Assembly: GCF_013364215.1 (NCBI RefSeq)
Contig: NZ_CP054923.1
Location: forward strand, 620,001 to 684,000
Direction of reading: 5' to 3'
From: Verrucosispora sp. NA02020
GTDB taxonomy: Bacteria; Actinomycetota; Actinomycetes; Mycobacteriales; Micromonosporaceae
DNA: 64,000 nucleotides
The notes under the pieces are model-generated. The model searched no databases, was not told where the DNA came from, and saw only the letters and a list, made by a program, of their open reading frames with translations. The translations under genes were made by a program, and so were the position numbers. Below, piece after piece: positions 1 through 8,771 of the stretch; the first letter of the stretch is position 1, and every line of letters begins with the position of its first letter.

Positions 1-1
1 G

Positions 2-1273
2 CCTCGGGACCGTGGCCGCTACCAGGGCGTCTTCGGTGCGGTGTTCGGGATCGCATCGGTGGCCGGGCCGCTGGTCGGCGGGTACTTCGCGGAGACCAAC
101 TGGCGCTGGATCTTCTATCTGAACGTGCCGCTGGCGATCCTCGCCATCGTGGTCTGCTCGCGGGTGATCCGGCTGGTGCCCTTCACCCGCCGCAAGCACT
201 CGATCGACTGGCTGGGCGCTCTGCTGCTGGTCGCCGGGGTGAGCAGCCTGCTGTTGGCGCTGAGCTGGGGCGGCAACACCTACCCGTGGGGCTCGGCGGC
301 GATCATCGGCCTCTTCGTCGCCGGTGCGGTGCTGGCCGTCGCCTTCGTGCTCCAGGAACGCCGGGTGGCCGAGCCGATCCTGCCGCTGCGACTGTTCCGC
401 AGCGCCACCTTCGCCCTGGCCAACGGCGCCGGGTTCGTGCTCGGTCTGGTGATGTTCGGGTCGATCATCTTCATCCCGCTCTACCTTCAGATCGTCAAGG
501 GCGCCTCACCGACCCGCAGCGGTCTGCTGATGCTGCCGATGATGGCCGGCATCATCGTCACCTCGGTGCTGACCGGCCGGGCCATGAGCCGGATCGGCCG
601 GTACAAGTGGTTTCCGGTGAGCGGCTCGGTGGTGCTGCTGGTCGGCATGCTGCTGTTCACCCGGTTGCAGGTGGACACCTCGCTGTGGGTGGCGTTCGGG
701 TTCATGACGGTGATCGGCGTGGGGCTGGGACTCTGCATGCAGTCGCTGGTCCTCGCCGTGCAGAACTCCGTCTCACTGCGGGACCTGGGTGCCGGCACCT
801 CGTCGGCGACGTTCTTCCGGTCGCTCGGCGGCTCCTTCGGGGTGGCCATCCTCGGCGCGGTCCTCTCCGCCCGGCTGGCCGCCGAGATGGCCGACCGGCT
901 GCCCGCGGCGGTCGCCCGACTCTCCCCGGAGCAGCGGGCGGCAGTGGGTCCGACCGGTGGTGCGGGAGTGTCGGTGGACGACCCGGCGACGATCCTGGCC
1001 CTGCCCGCCCCGGTCCGCGCGGCGGTCCAGGTGGCGTTCGTCGAGTCTTTGCACCTGGTCTTCCTGACCACCGGGTTGATCGCGATCGTGGCGGTGCTGC
1101 TCACCCTCGCCCTGCCGAACGAGCGGCTGCGCGGCGCCGGCCCGGAGGGGGCCACCGGCGGCACCGACGGTCTCGGCGGCGAGGGCCCGGCCCCCGGCGG
1201 CAAGCCGCTGGACCGCTCCTCGAAGCCGGAGGCCGCCGCCGAGATGGAGGCGAAGTCCCAGACGATGCTCTGA
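2..1273 (+). CDS. MFS drug exporter, EmrB/QacA (DHA2) type, 5' end outside window
   Basis: C-terminal part (about 423 residues) of a proton-driven multidrug exporter of the 14-helix DHA2 group, acting in the plasma membrane. The reading frame is open from the first bases of the window ([10 protein letters not shown]...), so the start lies upstream. The visible part has a motif-C-like stretch ([10 protein letters not shown]), then [13 protein letters not shown], which is typical of this family, and about ten hydrophobic segments. It ends in a charged Gly/Glu-rich tail. It converges on a NUDIX gene, with a long hairpin between them. The substrate cannot be predicted. Confidence 0.9.
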   Translation, partial: PRDRGRYQGVFGAVFGIASVAGPLVGGYFAETNWRWIFYLNVPLAILAIVVCSRVIRLVPFTRRKHSIDWLGALLLVAGVSSLLLALSWGGNTYPWGSAAIIGLFVAGAVLAVAFVLQERRVAEPILPLRLFRSATFALANGAGFVLGLVMFGSIIFIPLYLQIVKGASPTRSGLLMLPMMAGIIVTSVLTGRAMSRIGRYKWFPVSGSVVLLVGMLLFTRLQVDTSLWVAFGFMTVIGVGLGLCMQSLVLAVQNSVSLRDLGAGTSSATFFRSLGGSFGVAILGAVLSARLAAEMADRLPAAVARLSPEQRAAVGPTGGAGVSVDDPATILALPAPVRAAVQVAFVESLHLVFLTTGLIAIVAVLLTLALPNERLRGAGPEGATGGTDGLGGEGPAPGGKPLDRSSKPEAAAEMEAKSQTML

Positions 1274-1287
1274 CGTGTATCAGGACC

Positions 1288-1338
1288 GTGGCGGCGTGGC
1301 TGTTCGTGCGTCGGCGTGTCGAACAGCCACACCGCCAC
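1288..1338. terminator. Long hairpin between convergent genes
   Basis: Arms at 1288-1306 and 1320-1338 are 19 bp long with one mismatch and a 13-nt loop. The hairpin lies between the MFS stop (1273) and the NUDIX stop (1360), so it can serve both. There is no T-tract, as is common in actinobacteria. Confidence 0.65.
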
Positions 1339-1359
1339 GATGAGGGGTCTCCCGGCCGG

Positions 1360-1851
1360 TCACTTGAGGATCAGGCGGTTGGTCTGCTCGAAGACGTCCA
1401 GGTCGGCGAGGGTCTCCAGGACGCTCGCGGAGAGCGGCTGCGGCAGCGCCTCGCGGTGGAAGAAGGCGGCGTCGGTGGTCTCCTCGGTGACCCGGGCCAG
1501 CCGCCCGTCCCACTCCTCGACCCGGAACGCGGTGGTGAAGATCTGGTACGTGTGGCCGTACATGTTGGTGTTGGTGCGGTCGGGTCCGGTGTAGAGGGCG
1601 AACGCGCTGACCCGAAGCGCCCGCAGTCCGGTCTCCTCGCGTACCTCCCGCACGGCGCAGTCGGCGATCGACTCGCCCAGCTCCATCGCGCCGGCGGGCA
1701 TCGCCCACTGGCCGTTGTCGGAGCGGCGGATCAGCAGGATCCGTGCGTCGCTGTCGCGGACCACGGCCCGCGCGCCGACGAACATCAGTGTCCGGTCACC
1801 GGCCAGGGCGCGTAGCTGCCCGACGTACGAATCAGCCCAGGAGATGCTCAC
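1360..1851 (-). CDS. NUDIX hydrolase
   Basis: Hydrolyses a nucleoside diphosphate linked to another group; the substrate is unknown. The 163-residue protein carries a complete Nudix box at about residues 54-76 (G-x5-E-x7-REVREETGL), with the catalytic glutamates present. The GTG start at 1851 is supported by a TACTTT hexamer (1858-1863, minus strand) exactly 6 nt upstream, the actinobacterial leaderless pattern. It is a single-gene unit. Confidence 0.88.
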   Translation of the reverse strand: MSISWADSYVGQLRALAGDRTLMFVGARAVVRDSDARILLIRRSDNGQWAMPAGAMELGESIADCAVREVREETGLRALRVSAFALYTGPDRTNTNMYGHTYQIFTTAFRVEEWDGRLARVTEETTDAAFFHREALPQPLSASVLETLADLDVFEQTNRLILK

Positions 1852-1857
1852 CCGGAC

Positions 1858-1863
1858 AAAGTA
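1858..1863 (-). promoter_or_regulatory. -10 hexamer TACTTT of a leaderless promoter (NUDIX gene)
   Basis: TACTTT ends 6 nt before the GTG start codon, placing the predicted transcription start at the start codon itself. No clear -35 element is seen. Confidence 0.5.
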
Positions 1864-1967
1864 CGGGGGTTCTCGCGATAGATGTGTCGGAACTGGCCAC
1901 GCCGTAACGTTTCCGGGCGCATCATCGCCGTTAGGAGTGGGCGGCTCTCGAAGACCTCACTCCCGGT

Positions 1968-2004
1968 GGGTGGCCCCGGCGTTCGCACCGCGCCGGGGCC
2001 ACCC
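1968..2004. terminator. Perfect 14-bp hairpin downstream of quinone reductase
   Basis: Arms 1968-1981 and 1991-2004 are exact reverse complements with a 9-nt loop. The hairpin lies 88 nt past the stop of the minus-strand quinone reductase and upstream of the NUDIX promoter, so it probably insulates the two genes. Confidence 0.6.
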
Positions 2005-2092
2005 GTTCCTTTGCGGGGCGACCCGCACAGTCAGTATTGCGAAACTTGTTCGCGTCTGTCCCCGTGATGGGGAAATAATCCCAGCTCAGGCG

Positions 2093-3103
2093 CTATTCGC
2101 TGGTGTCGACCAGGACCTTCCCGACGACCGAGTCCTCCACGGCGCGATGCGCGTCGGCGGTCGCCGACAGCGGAAAACGATGCAGCGGCAGGCCGGCCTC
2201 CTCGCCCACCCGGATCCCGCCCTGGGCGGCAGCCGCCGCCACGTCCACCACCGCCTGCGCCTTCGCCGCCTTCGGCACGGTGTAGACCAGCACGAACTGC
2301 CACCGGGCGTTCGGCACCAGCAGCGGCCCGATCGGCAGGGTCACCTCGCCACCACCGTCGTCCGCGTACACACAGACCACCCCGCCGGGCCGCAGCAGAC
2401 GTACGTCGGTGGCGGCGTTGCGGGCCGGGGCCACCTCGACGATGCCGTGGACCCCGTCGGGCGCGACCTTGCGGACCTCCTCCACCACGTCCTGCTCCCG
2501 ATAGTTGATCACTACCGAGGCTCCGGCCGCTGCGGCGAGCTGGGCCTTCTCCGCGCTGCTGACCGTGGCGATCACGCAGGCGTCGGCCCAGGACGCGAGT
2601 TGGATCGCCGCGTTGCCGACCGCACCCGCCCCGCCCTGCACCAGCACCGTGTGATCGCTCAACGCGCCCGGACCCAGGCTGTCCGGCAGGTACTCGCCGG
2701 AGGTCAGGCAGCGGTGCGCGGTCAGGAACGGGATACCCAGGCAGGCACCCAGCTCGAACGAGGCGTCGCCGATCCGTACCGCCTGCCGCACCGGCACCAC
2801 CGTGTACTCGGCGGCGGTGCCCCAGGGCCGCTGCCAGGCGGCCTCCCAGACCCACACCCGCTCGCCCACCAGCTCCCGGTCGACGCCCTCGCCGACCGCC
2901 TCGACCACCCCGGCGCCGTCCTGCCCGGGCGTCTGCCAGCCCGCCGGCAACGGGCCCTGGCGGCGGGCCTTCCAGTCGGTCGGGTTCACCCCGGCGCAGG
3001 CGATCCGGACCAGCACCTCGCCCCGCCCGGGTTCCGGCACCGGCCGATCCACCACCTGGAGCACCGTCGGGTCGCCGGTGCGCTCGTACACGACCGTCCT
3101 CAT
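2093..3103 (-). CDS. NADPH:quinone reductase-like MDR oxidoreductase
   Basis: Zinc-independent medium-chain dehydrogenase/reductase of 336 residues, predicted to reduce quinones or enones with NADPH in the cytosol. It has an N-terminal GroES-like domain (GEVLVRIACAGVNPTDWK, about 28-46) and a Rossmann fold with a GGAGAVG loop at about 157-163. The zinc-ligand cysteines of alcohol dehydrogenases are absent. The start ATG has a GAGGAGG ribosome site 5 nt upstream. It is flanked by a terminator hairpin on the 3' side. Confidence 0.85.
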   Translation of the reverse strand: MRTVVYERTGDPTVLQVVDRPVPEPGRGEVLVRIACAGVNPTDWKARRQGPLPAGWQTPGQDGAGVVEAVGEGVDRELVGERVWVWEAAWQRPWGTAAEYTVVPVRQAVRIGDASFELGACLGIPFLTAHRCLTSGEYLPDSLGPGALSDHTVLVQGGAGAVGNAAIQLASWADACVIATVSSAEKAQLAAAAGASVVINYREQDVVEEVRKVAPDGVHGIVEVAPARNAATDVRLLRPGGVVCVYADDGGGEVTLPIGPLLVPNARWQFVLVYTVPKAAKAQAVVDVAAAAAQGGIRVGEEAGLPLHRFPLSATADAHRAVEDSVVGKVLVDTSE

Positions 3104-3230
3104 CGCGCCCTCCTCGACTCGGCGTGGGCGCCGTTGGCGTTACCCGACCCGGCGGCACCCATGCCGACGGAGGTCAAGCAGCCGTTCCGAGCACGACCTT
3201 CGCGTAGGCCGGAGAGCGGTCGGTGCCGGT

Positions 3231-3893
3231 TCAGCCGAGCCGGTCGACGAACTCCGGGGTCAGCTCGCCGACGGAGTCGAGCACCGCCGCCGCCATCCGC
3301 TGCGCGTCCGGATCCAGCGGGTACGACCCGTGCGGCACCGCCACCACGATCATCCCGGCGGCGGCGGCCGACCGGATGCCGTTGGAGGAGTCCTCCACCG
3401 CGACGCACCGGCTCGGATCCACACCGAGGCGTTCCGCCACAGTGAGGTACACGTCCGGCGCCGGTTTACCGCGGGCCGTCTCCTCGGTGGACAACGTGCT
3501 GCCGAACTCGTCGGTCAGGCCGGTGGCCGTCAGCGCCGCCGCGATCAGCCGGGTCGGCGACGAACTCGCCAGCCCCAGCGGCCATCGCGCGGCCACCCGG
3601 CGCACCACGTCGTCCGCTCCGTCGATCAGCGGTACGCGTTCGGCGTACCGCCGGCTCATCTCCTCGACCACCTCGGTGGCGACCTGCGCGGCGGTGCGCC
3701 GTACGCCCAGTTCACCGCTGAGGTACTCGGCCCACTCGCCGGTGCTCATCCCCATCAGCCGACGTTGGGTGTCCGGCTGCCAGGTCCCGCCGTGCGTCGC
3801 CACGTACGCGCGGCGGACCTCCTCCCAGACCGGCTCGGAGTCCACGATCACGCCGTCCAGGTCGAAGACCACCGCATCCACCACACGAACCAT
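3231..3893 (-). CDS. HAD-family phosphatase (beta-phosphoglucomutase-like)
   Basis: HAD hydrolase of about 220 residues acting on a small phosphorylated metabolite. It has motif I VVFDLDGVIVDSE (nucleophile Asp11, general acid Asp13), LASSSPTR as motif II, a KPAPDVYL lysine motif and a VAVEDSSNGIRSA acidic motif. The frame stays open a further 26 codons upstream, but that stretch is palindromic repeat DNA, so the ATG at 3893 is preferred; a GTG just inside is possible. The substrate is unknown. Confidence 0.85.
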   Translation of the reverse strand: MVRVVDAVVFDLDGVIVDSEPVWEEVRRAYVATHGGTWQPDTQRRLMGMSTGEWAEYLSGELGVRRTAAQVATEVVEEMSRRYAERVPLIDGADDVVRRVAARWPLGLASSSPTRLIAAALTATGLTDEFGSTLSTEETARGKPAPDVYLTVAERLGVDPSRCVAVEDSSNGIRSAAAAGMIVVAVPHGSYPLDPDAQRMAAAVLDSVGELTPEFVDRLG

Positions 3894-3909
3894 CCTGCCG
3901 CACACGGGG

Positions 3910-3973
3910 ATGCATGAAAGGAAGGGCCCCCTGCTAACGCCTCGTGTATAGCAAGGGACCCCTCCTAACATCC
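3910..3973. repeat. Palindromic element, copy A
   Basis: First of six related elements of about 60 bp. Outer arms are AGGAAGGGCCCCCTGCTA (3919-3936) and the imperfect complement ending in CCCCTCCT (to 3966), with a core containing GTATAGC. It sits 47 nt after the stop of the minus-strand SCO6745-family gene, consistent with a terminator. Confidence 0.75.
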
Positions 3974-4019
3974 GAGCCGCAACGCACCCGGCGGCGTCGG
4001 TCGGTCGGCGCGCTGCCGC

Positions 4020-4883
4020 CTACCGGGCGGGCAGGCCGATCGGGCTGTCCGGCGGGATGACCCGGTGGGCGGCCACGGCGATCGGGTCGAGCAGTTCGCG
4101 CAGTCGTTCCGTGAGCGTCGGGCCCAGCGCCTGCCAGGGGCGGGCGGCAGCGTGGTCGGTGGCCTCCTCGACGGCCCGGAAACCGGCGCGACCACGGTCG
4201 GTGGGCTTGCCGTCGGACGTCAGCCAACCCCGGTCGGCCAGCCGCTTCCGCGCCTGCGCCCACTCCTGCTCCGACCAGCCCCGGCCGAGCAGGTTGGCGG
4301 GCGGCATGTCGACCGCGACCCGCCAGGCCAGCGCCTCCACCGGATCGAGGTCGGCGGCGACGAGGGCCGCCACATGCCCGTCACCGCGATGCTCGCGCAG
4401 GGTGGTGGCGGCCTGCCAGAGCCGGGCCAGCGGGTACTCACCGCGCGGCAGCGCGGCGTTGGCCGCGCCGAGCACCCGACCGGCGGTCCCGGCCTCGTCG
4501 GCGGCGGCCGACAACAACTCGGCGGCCTCGGCCAGGTGTTGCTCGGGCAGCTCGTAGACCAGTTCGGCGAGGGCCTGCACCGCCCCGGTCAGGCGGGACC
4601 GCAGTGCCTCCTCGGGCGCGGCCAACTGCCAGACGGCGGGCAGGGCACGCGCCACCATGTGCGGGGCGAAGGTGAAGAAGGCCGCGACCACCGGGGCGGG
4701 ACCGGTCGGCCCGAGCGGGGCGGCCCGACCGGCGAAGTACCCCCGCCAGTACCCGCGTAGCCCGGCCGCCTCGTAGGCGGCGCGGGCGCGCGGGTGGAAG
4801 TAGGTGACGGCGTGTACCGGCTCGTAGTGCGTCCACATCAACCGGGCTGTCCGCCCGGGCTCGTCCGCCGTCGACACCGTCAT
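4020..4883 (-). CDS. SCO6745 family protein (SalK-like)
   Basis: 287-residue cytosolic protein of the actinobacterial SCO6745/SalK family, recognised by WTHYEPVHAVTYFHP near the N-terminus followed by GLRGYWRGYFAGRAAPLG. Its biochemical function is not established. It follows the FKBP gene by 3 nt, so the two are probably co-transcribed. The ATG at 4883 directly abuts a TAGGAG ribosome site; a GTG at 4877 has better spacing and may be the true start. Confidence 0.75.
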   Translation of the reverse strand: MTVSTADEPGRTARLMWTHYEPVHAVTYFHPRARAAYEAAGLRGYWRGYFAGRAAPLGPTGPAPVVAAFFTFAPHMVARALPAVWQLAAPEEALRSRLTGAVQALAELVYELPEQHLAEAAELLSAAADEAGTAGRVLGAANAALPRGEYPLARLWQAATTLREHRGDGHVAALVAADLDPVEALAWRVAVDMPPANLLGRGWSEQEWAQARKRLADRGWLTSDGKPTDRGRAGFRAVEEATDHAAARPWQALGPTLTERLRELLDPIAVAAHRVIPPDSPIGLPAR

Positions 4884-4886
4884 CTC

Positions 4887-5525
4887 CTACTGGGCGGCGA
4901 GGACGTCCACCACGAAACGCAGCGGACCGGCCGGACGGCCACCTGCGGCGTCGTTGCCGTACGCCTGCTCGGCCGGGATGTCGAGCTGTACCCGGCTGCC
5001 GACCTTCACCCCGACCAGGCCCTTGTCCCAGCCCTCGATGACCTGTCCGACGCCGATCGGGAAGGTGGCCGGCTCGCCCCGCTCCCAGGAGGAGTCGAAC
5101 TGCTCGCCGTTGGCGAAGAGCACGCCCACGTAGTTCGTGGTGATCGACTGCCCGGCGGTGACGGCCGGCCCGGTGCCCTCGATCAGCGGGGTCACGGTGA
5201 GCTCGGTCAGCTCACCCTCGCCTGCGGCCACCGTCGGCTTGGTGCCGAGCGCCGGGTCCGCGCCCTCGGGCAGTTGCGGGGCCGGCGGGGCACCTGGCTC
5301 GGCCGGTGCGTCCGCGGGGGCCGACGGCGAACCGGCGGCCTGCTCGGGAGCGTCGTCGCCGCCCCGCTGGCCGACGATCACGAAGACGGTGATCAGCACC
5401 GCGACCACGGCGATTCCGGCGAACCCGCCGGCCCAGGCCTGCCGCCGCCGCTTGGCCTCGGCCGCCTTCTGGGCCGCCAACTGTTCGGCCAGTCGCCGTC
5501 GCGCCTTGGTCTCCTGCTCGCTCAC
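4887..5525 (-). CDS. Membrane-anchored FKBP-type peptidyl-prolyl isomerase
   Basis: Isomerises X-Pro bonds and helps fold exported proteins. The 212-residue protein has a short charged N-terminus, one membrane segment (about 30-50), an Ala/Pro/Gly linker, and an FKBP domain at about 105-212 with TNYVGVLFANGEQFDSS and VIEGWDKGLVGVKVGSR. The topology puts the catalytic domain outside. The GTG start has GGGGAG 8 nt upstream. It is first in a two-gene unit with the SCO6745-family gene. Confidence 0.88.
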   Translation of the reverse strand: MSEQETKARRRLAEQLAAQKAAEAKRRRQAWAGGFAGIAVVAVLITVFVIVGQRGGDDAPEQAAGSPSAPADAPAEPGAPPAPQLPEGADPALGTKPTVAAGEGELTELTVTPLIEGTGPAVTAGQSITTNYVGVLFANGEQFDSSWERGEPATFPIGVGQVIEGWDKGLVGVKVGSRVQLDIPAEQAYGNDAAGGRPAGPLRFVVDVLAAQ

Positions 5526-5718
5526 GTCCTCGACTCCCCTGCTGAGAGGTGTGGGTGCGTCCGGCTACAGACGCCGTCGCCGACACACGGTACCTGGTGG
5601 CAGAGGCAGTTCCGACCATCGATCGTGACCCGTGGGAATTGTGCGACAACTGGGACACCGGGCCACGGCTGCGACCGGTACGAGGAGATCACCTCGACCG
5701 AGCCGAGGAAAGCGCCGG

Positions 5719-6756
5719 TCAGGCCGACTTGCGGGGAGTCGTCTTCTTCGCCGGAGCCTTCGCGGCCTTGGTCGACTTCTTCTCAGCGGTCTTCTTGGCC
5801 GGCTCGGCCTTTTTCGCCGGGGCCTTCTTCGTGCCGCCGGCCTTCGTACCGGCGGCCTTCTTCTCGGCGGTCTTCTTGGCCGGCGCCTTCTTCTCGGCGG
5901 TCTTCTTCTGCGCGGAGCGGGCGGAGGTGATCGGGGTGGGCTCTCCGGCACCACCGCCGGAGGCGCCGCCGCCCTCGCCTCGGGCCGCGCGGGCCCGCTC
6001 CACCGAGGCCTTCAGCGCCGCCATCAGGTCGACGGCGGCGGGCGGTGCCTCCTCGACCTCCTCCGGCTGTACGACCTCACGGCCCTCCACCTTCGCGTCG
6101 ATGACCTCCTGGAGTGCCGCCCGGTAGTCGTCGGTGAACTCGTCCGGGTGGAAGTCACCGGCCATCGAGTCGACGAGCGAGGTGGCCATCGCCAGCTCCG
6201 GCGGCCGGACCTTGAGATCCTCGTCGAGGAAGCCGAAAGCCGGCTTACGGATCTCGTCGGGCCAGAGCATGGTGTTCAGCAGCAGCACGCCCTCGCGTAC
6301 CCGCAGGGTGGCCAACTGCTCCCGCTGGCGCAGCGCCACCTTGACGATCGCCACCCGTTCGGAGTCGGTCAGGGCGTCCCGCAACAGGAGGTACGGCTTG
6401 GTCGCCGTGCCCTCCGGCTCCAGGAAGTACGCCTTGTTGTAGAGAATCGGGTCGACCTGTTCGGCCGGGACGAACTCCAGCACGTCGATCGCGTGGGAGG
6501 TGCTCAACGGCAGTTCGGCGAAGTCCTCGTCGGTGAGGATCACCATCTCCCCACCGCCGATGTCGTACCCCTTGGCGATGTCGTCGTAGGTGACCTCCTC
6601 GCCGCAGACCTGACAGGTGCGCTTGTACCGGATCCGCCCGCCGTCGGACCGGTGCACCTGGTGGAACCGGATGTCCTTCTCCTCGGTCGCGGAGTACAGC
6701 TTCACCGCGATCGAGACAAGGCCGAACGACACGGCCCCCTTCCAGATGGCCCGCAT
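5719..6756 (-). CDS. ku: Ku DNA end-binding protein (NHEJ)
   Basis: Bacterial Ku homodimer subunit, which encircles broken DNA ends and recruits LigD-type enzymes. The Ku core starts at MRAIWKGAVSFGLVSIAVKLYSA and covers about residues 1-255. The C-terminal 60 or so residues are a Lys/Ala-rich, histone H1-like tail (repeated KKTAEKKAPAKK), as in many actinobacterial Ku proteins, likely for DNA binding. The start at 6756 has GGAAGGGGGG upstream; the longer upstream frame lacks homology. It is divergent from the ligase gene, 86 nt away. Confidence 0.95.
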   Translation of the reverse strand: MRAIWKGAVSFGLVSIAVKLYSATEEKDIRFHQVHRSDGGRIRYKRTCQVCGEEVTYDDIAKGYDIGGGEMVILTDEDFAELPLSTSHAIDVLEFVPAEQVDPILYNKAYFLEPEGTATKPYLLLRDALTDSERVAIVKVALRQREQLATLRVREGVLLLNTMLWPDEIRKPAFGFLDEDLKVRPPELAMATSLVDSMAGDFHPDEFTDDYRAALQEVIDAKVEGREVVQPEEVEEAPPAAVDLMAALKASVERARAARGEGGGASGGGAGEPTPITSARSAQKKTAEKKAPAKKTAEKKAAGTKAGGTKKAPAKKAEPAKKTAEKKSTKAAKAPAKKTTPRKSA

Positions 6757-6830
6757 CCTGCACCCCCCTTCCCCGATATCGACCATGCTCGCATCAGACG
6801 GAACCGGGCGCGAGGTGTTCGGCCTGCTAC

Positions 6831-6836
6831 TACAGT
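6831..6836 (+). promoter_or_regulatory. -10 hexamer TACAGT of a leaderless promoter (ligase/polymerase unit)
   Basis: TACAGT is separated by exactly 6 nt from the GTG start of the ligase gene. It lies in the 86-bp divergent ku/ligase intergenic region. Confidence 0.5.
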
Positions 6837-6842
6837 CGGGTC

Positions 6843-7784
6843 GTGCCCGGCGCGCCACTGAAGCCGATGCTCGCGGTGACCGGGCAACTGCCTGCCGGCG
6901 CCGGGTGGGCGTACGAGTTCAAGTGGGACGGCGTACGCGCACTGGCCGACATCGCCGCCGGACGGCAGCGCCTGTACGCGCGCTCCGGGGTGGAGATCAC
7001 CACCGCCTACCCGGAGCTGATCCCGCTCGGCGAACAGGTCGACGACGCACTGCTCGACGGTGAGGTGGTCCTCTTCGACCGGGCCGGTCGACCGTCGTTC
7101 ACCGCCCTGGCCGAGCGGATGCACGTACGGGATCCGGTCAAGGCGGCCCGACTGGCGGCGAGCGTCCCCGTCACGTACATGATCTTCGACCTGCTACGGC
7201 TGCGCGGCACGGACCTCACCGGCTGGCCGTACGCCCGGCGTCGGGAAGCCCTCGACGAACTCGGACTGGGCGCGGCGCGGTGGACGGTCCCACCGGTTTT
7301 CCCGGACGGCCCGGCCACCTACGACGCTGCCGGTGAGCACGGCCTGGAAGGGGTGATGGCCAAGCGGGCGGACTCCGCCTACCGGCCCGGCGTGCGGTCG
7401 CCGGACTGGGTGAAGGTGAAGCTGGAGGTGACCGGCGACTTCGTGATCGGCGGCTGGCGACCCGGTGCCCGCCGGATCGGCGGCCTGCTGGTCGGGGTGC
7501 CCGGGGCCGGTGGGCGGCTGATCTATCGGGGGCGGGTCGGCGGCGGGATCGGGGCGGCCCTGGAACGCGAACTGTTGCGGGAGTTGGAGCCGCTGCGCAC
7601 CACCGCCTCCCCGTTCGGCGGCGACGTGCCCCGGGAGGATGCGCGGGGCGCGATCTGGGTAACCCCCCAGATGGTGGTGGAGGTCAAGTACGGCCAGCGC
7701 ACGCCGGACGGGCGACTGCGGTTCCCCCGGGTCCTGCGGCTGCGGCCGGACAAGGCGGCCGAGGAGGTGGCGGATGCCGAGTGA
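6843..7784 (+). CDS. ATP-dependent DNA ligase, LigD ligase-domain type
   Basis: Seals nicks at double-strand breaks brought together by Ku. The 313-residue protein has the adenylation motif YEFKWDGVRA with catalytic Lys27, EGVMAKR as motif IV and DWVKVK as motif V, then an OB-fold domain. The protein stands alone and is not fused to polymerase or nuclease domains. Its last 11 bp overlap the polymerase gene, indicating an operon. The GTG start fits a leaderless transcript. Confidence 0.92.
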   Translation: MPGAPLKPMLAVTGQLPAGAGWAYEFKWDGVRALADIAAGRQRLYARSGVEITTAYPELIPLGEQVDDALLDGEVVLFDRAGRPSFTALAERMHVRDPVKAARLAASVPVTYMIFDLLRLRGTDLTGWPYARRREALDELGLGAARWTVPPVFPDGPATYDAAGEHGLEGVMAKRADSAYRPGVRSPDWVKVKLEVTGDFVIGGWRPGARRIGGLLVGVPGAGGRLIYRGRVGGGIGAALERELLRELEPLRTTASPFGGDVPREDARGAIWVTPQMVVEVKYGQRTPDGRLRFPRVLRLRPDKAAEEVADAE

Positions 7785-8688
7785 GCGGCTCCGGGTCGAC
7801 GTCGCCGGACGCACCCTGGAGCTGTCGAACCTGGACAAGCTCCTCTACCCGAAGGCCGGCTTCACCAAGGGCGAGGTGATCGACTACTACACCCGGATCT
7901 CGCCGGTGCTGCTGCCGCACCTGCACGACCGGGCGCTGACCCGGATCCGCTACCCGAACGGGGTGGAGGGCAACTCCTTCTTCGAGAAGAACGCCCCCGC
8001 TGCCACGCCCTCCTGGGTGCACGTCGAGACGTTGCCCGCGCCCGGTTCGACGAAGGGCCGGGAGACCATCGACTACGTGGTCGCCGACGACCTGCCCACC
8101 CTGGTCTGGCTGGCCAACCTCGCCGCCCTGGAACTGCACACCCCGCAGTGGAAGGTCGGCGAGCATCCGGACCTGATGGTGGTCGACCTGGACCCCGGGC
8201 CACCGGCCACCCTGCGGCAGTGCTGCCGGGTGGCGCTGCTGCTGCGCGAACGGCTGGCCGCTGACGGGGTGGACTGCTATCCGAAGACCTCCGGCAAGAA
8301 GGGCATGCAGCTCTGCTGCCCGATCGCCGGCACCCAGTCCGCCGACGACGTGTCCGGGTACGCCCGACGGATCGCCCAGGAGTTGGAACGCGAGCACCCG
8401 AAGCTGATCGTGTCGAAGATGGCGAGGAACCTCCGGCCCGGCAAGGTGTTCATCGACTGGAGTCAGAACAGCGCGGCGAAGACGACGGTGGCCCCGTACT
8501 CGCTGCGGGCACAGCCGGTGCCGGCGGTGTCGACGCCGTTGACCTGGGACGAGGTGGAGGCGGGCGCGGCGGGCAGGCGACCGTCGACGAAGCCGTACAC
8601 GGCCTCGGAGGTGCTGGAGCGGGTCGAGGAGTACGGCGACCTCCTTGCGCCGTTGCTCACACCCGGCCGCGCGCTGCCTTCGGCGTAA
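7774..8688 (+). CDS. LigD-type NHEJ polymerase (primase-polymerase domain)
   Basis: Fills gaps and adds (ribo)nucleotides at DNA ends during end joining. The 304-residue protein is the archaeo-eukaryotic primase-like POL domain alone. It shows LSNLDKLLYPKAGFTKGEVIDYY, the catalytic DLDP at about 144-147, TSGKKGMQL and KVFIDWSQN. The gene overlaps the ligase by 11 bp and ends inside palindromic element B, whose first bases include its TAA stop. No LigD phosphoesterase domain is present in this window. Confidence 0.93.
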   Translation: MPSERLRVDVAGRTLELSNLDKLLYPKAGFTKGEVIDYYTRISPVLLPHLHDRALTRIRYPNGVEGNSFFEKNAPAATPSWVHVETLPAPGSTKGRETIDYVVADDLPTLVWLANLAALELHTPQWKVGEHPDLMVVDLDPGPPATLRQCCRVALLLRERLAADGVDCYPKTSGKKGMQLCCPIAGTQSADDVSGYARRIAQELEREHPKLIVSKMARNLRPGKVFIDWSQNSAAKTTVAPYSLRAQPVPAVSTPLTWDEVEAGAAGRRPSTKPYTASEVLERVEEYGDLLAPLLTPGRALPSA

Positions 8689-8749
8689 GGAAGGGCACCT
8701 TATTAACGCCTGCGGTATAGCAGGGGACCCCTGCTATACCGCAGGGCGT
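8686..8749. repeat. Palindromic element, copy B
   Basis: Begins GTAAGGAAGGGCACC, overlapping the polymerase stop codon. It contains perfect 18-bp arms (8709-8726 and 8728-8745) with a 1-nt centre, extended by ACGCC/GGCGT around one bulged G. It belongs to the same subfamily as copy F at 48.78 kb, lies between convergent genes and probably terminates both. Confidence 0.85.
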
Positions 8750-8771
8750 CGACGCACGCCCGTGCCGGCGC

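Noticed and set aside
3894..3971. N-terminal extension of the HAD phosphatase at 3231
   Set aside because: The extra codons are palindromic element A read as protein; the HAD fold starts at the ATG at 3893.
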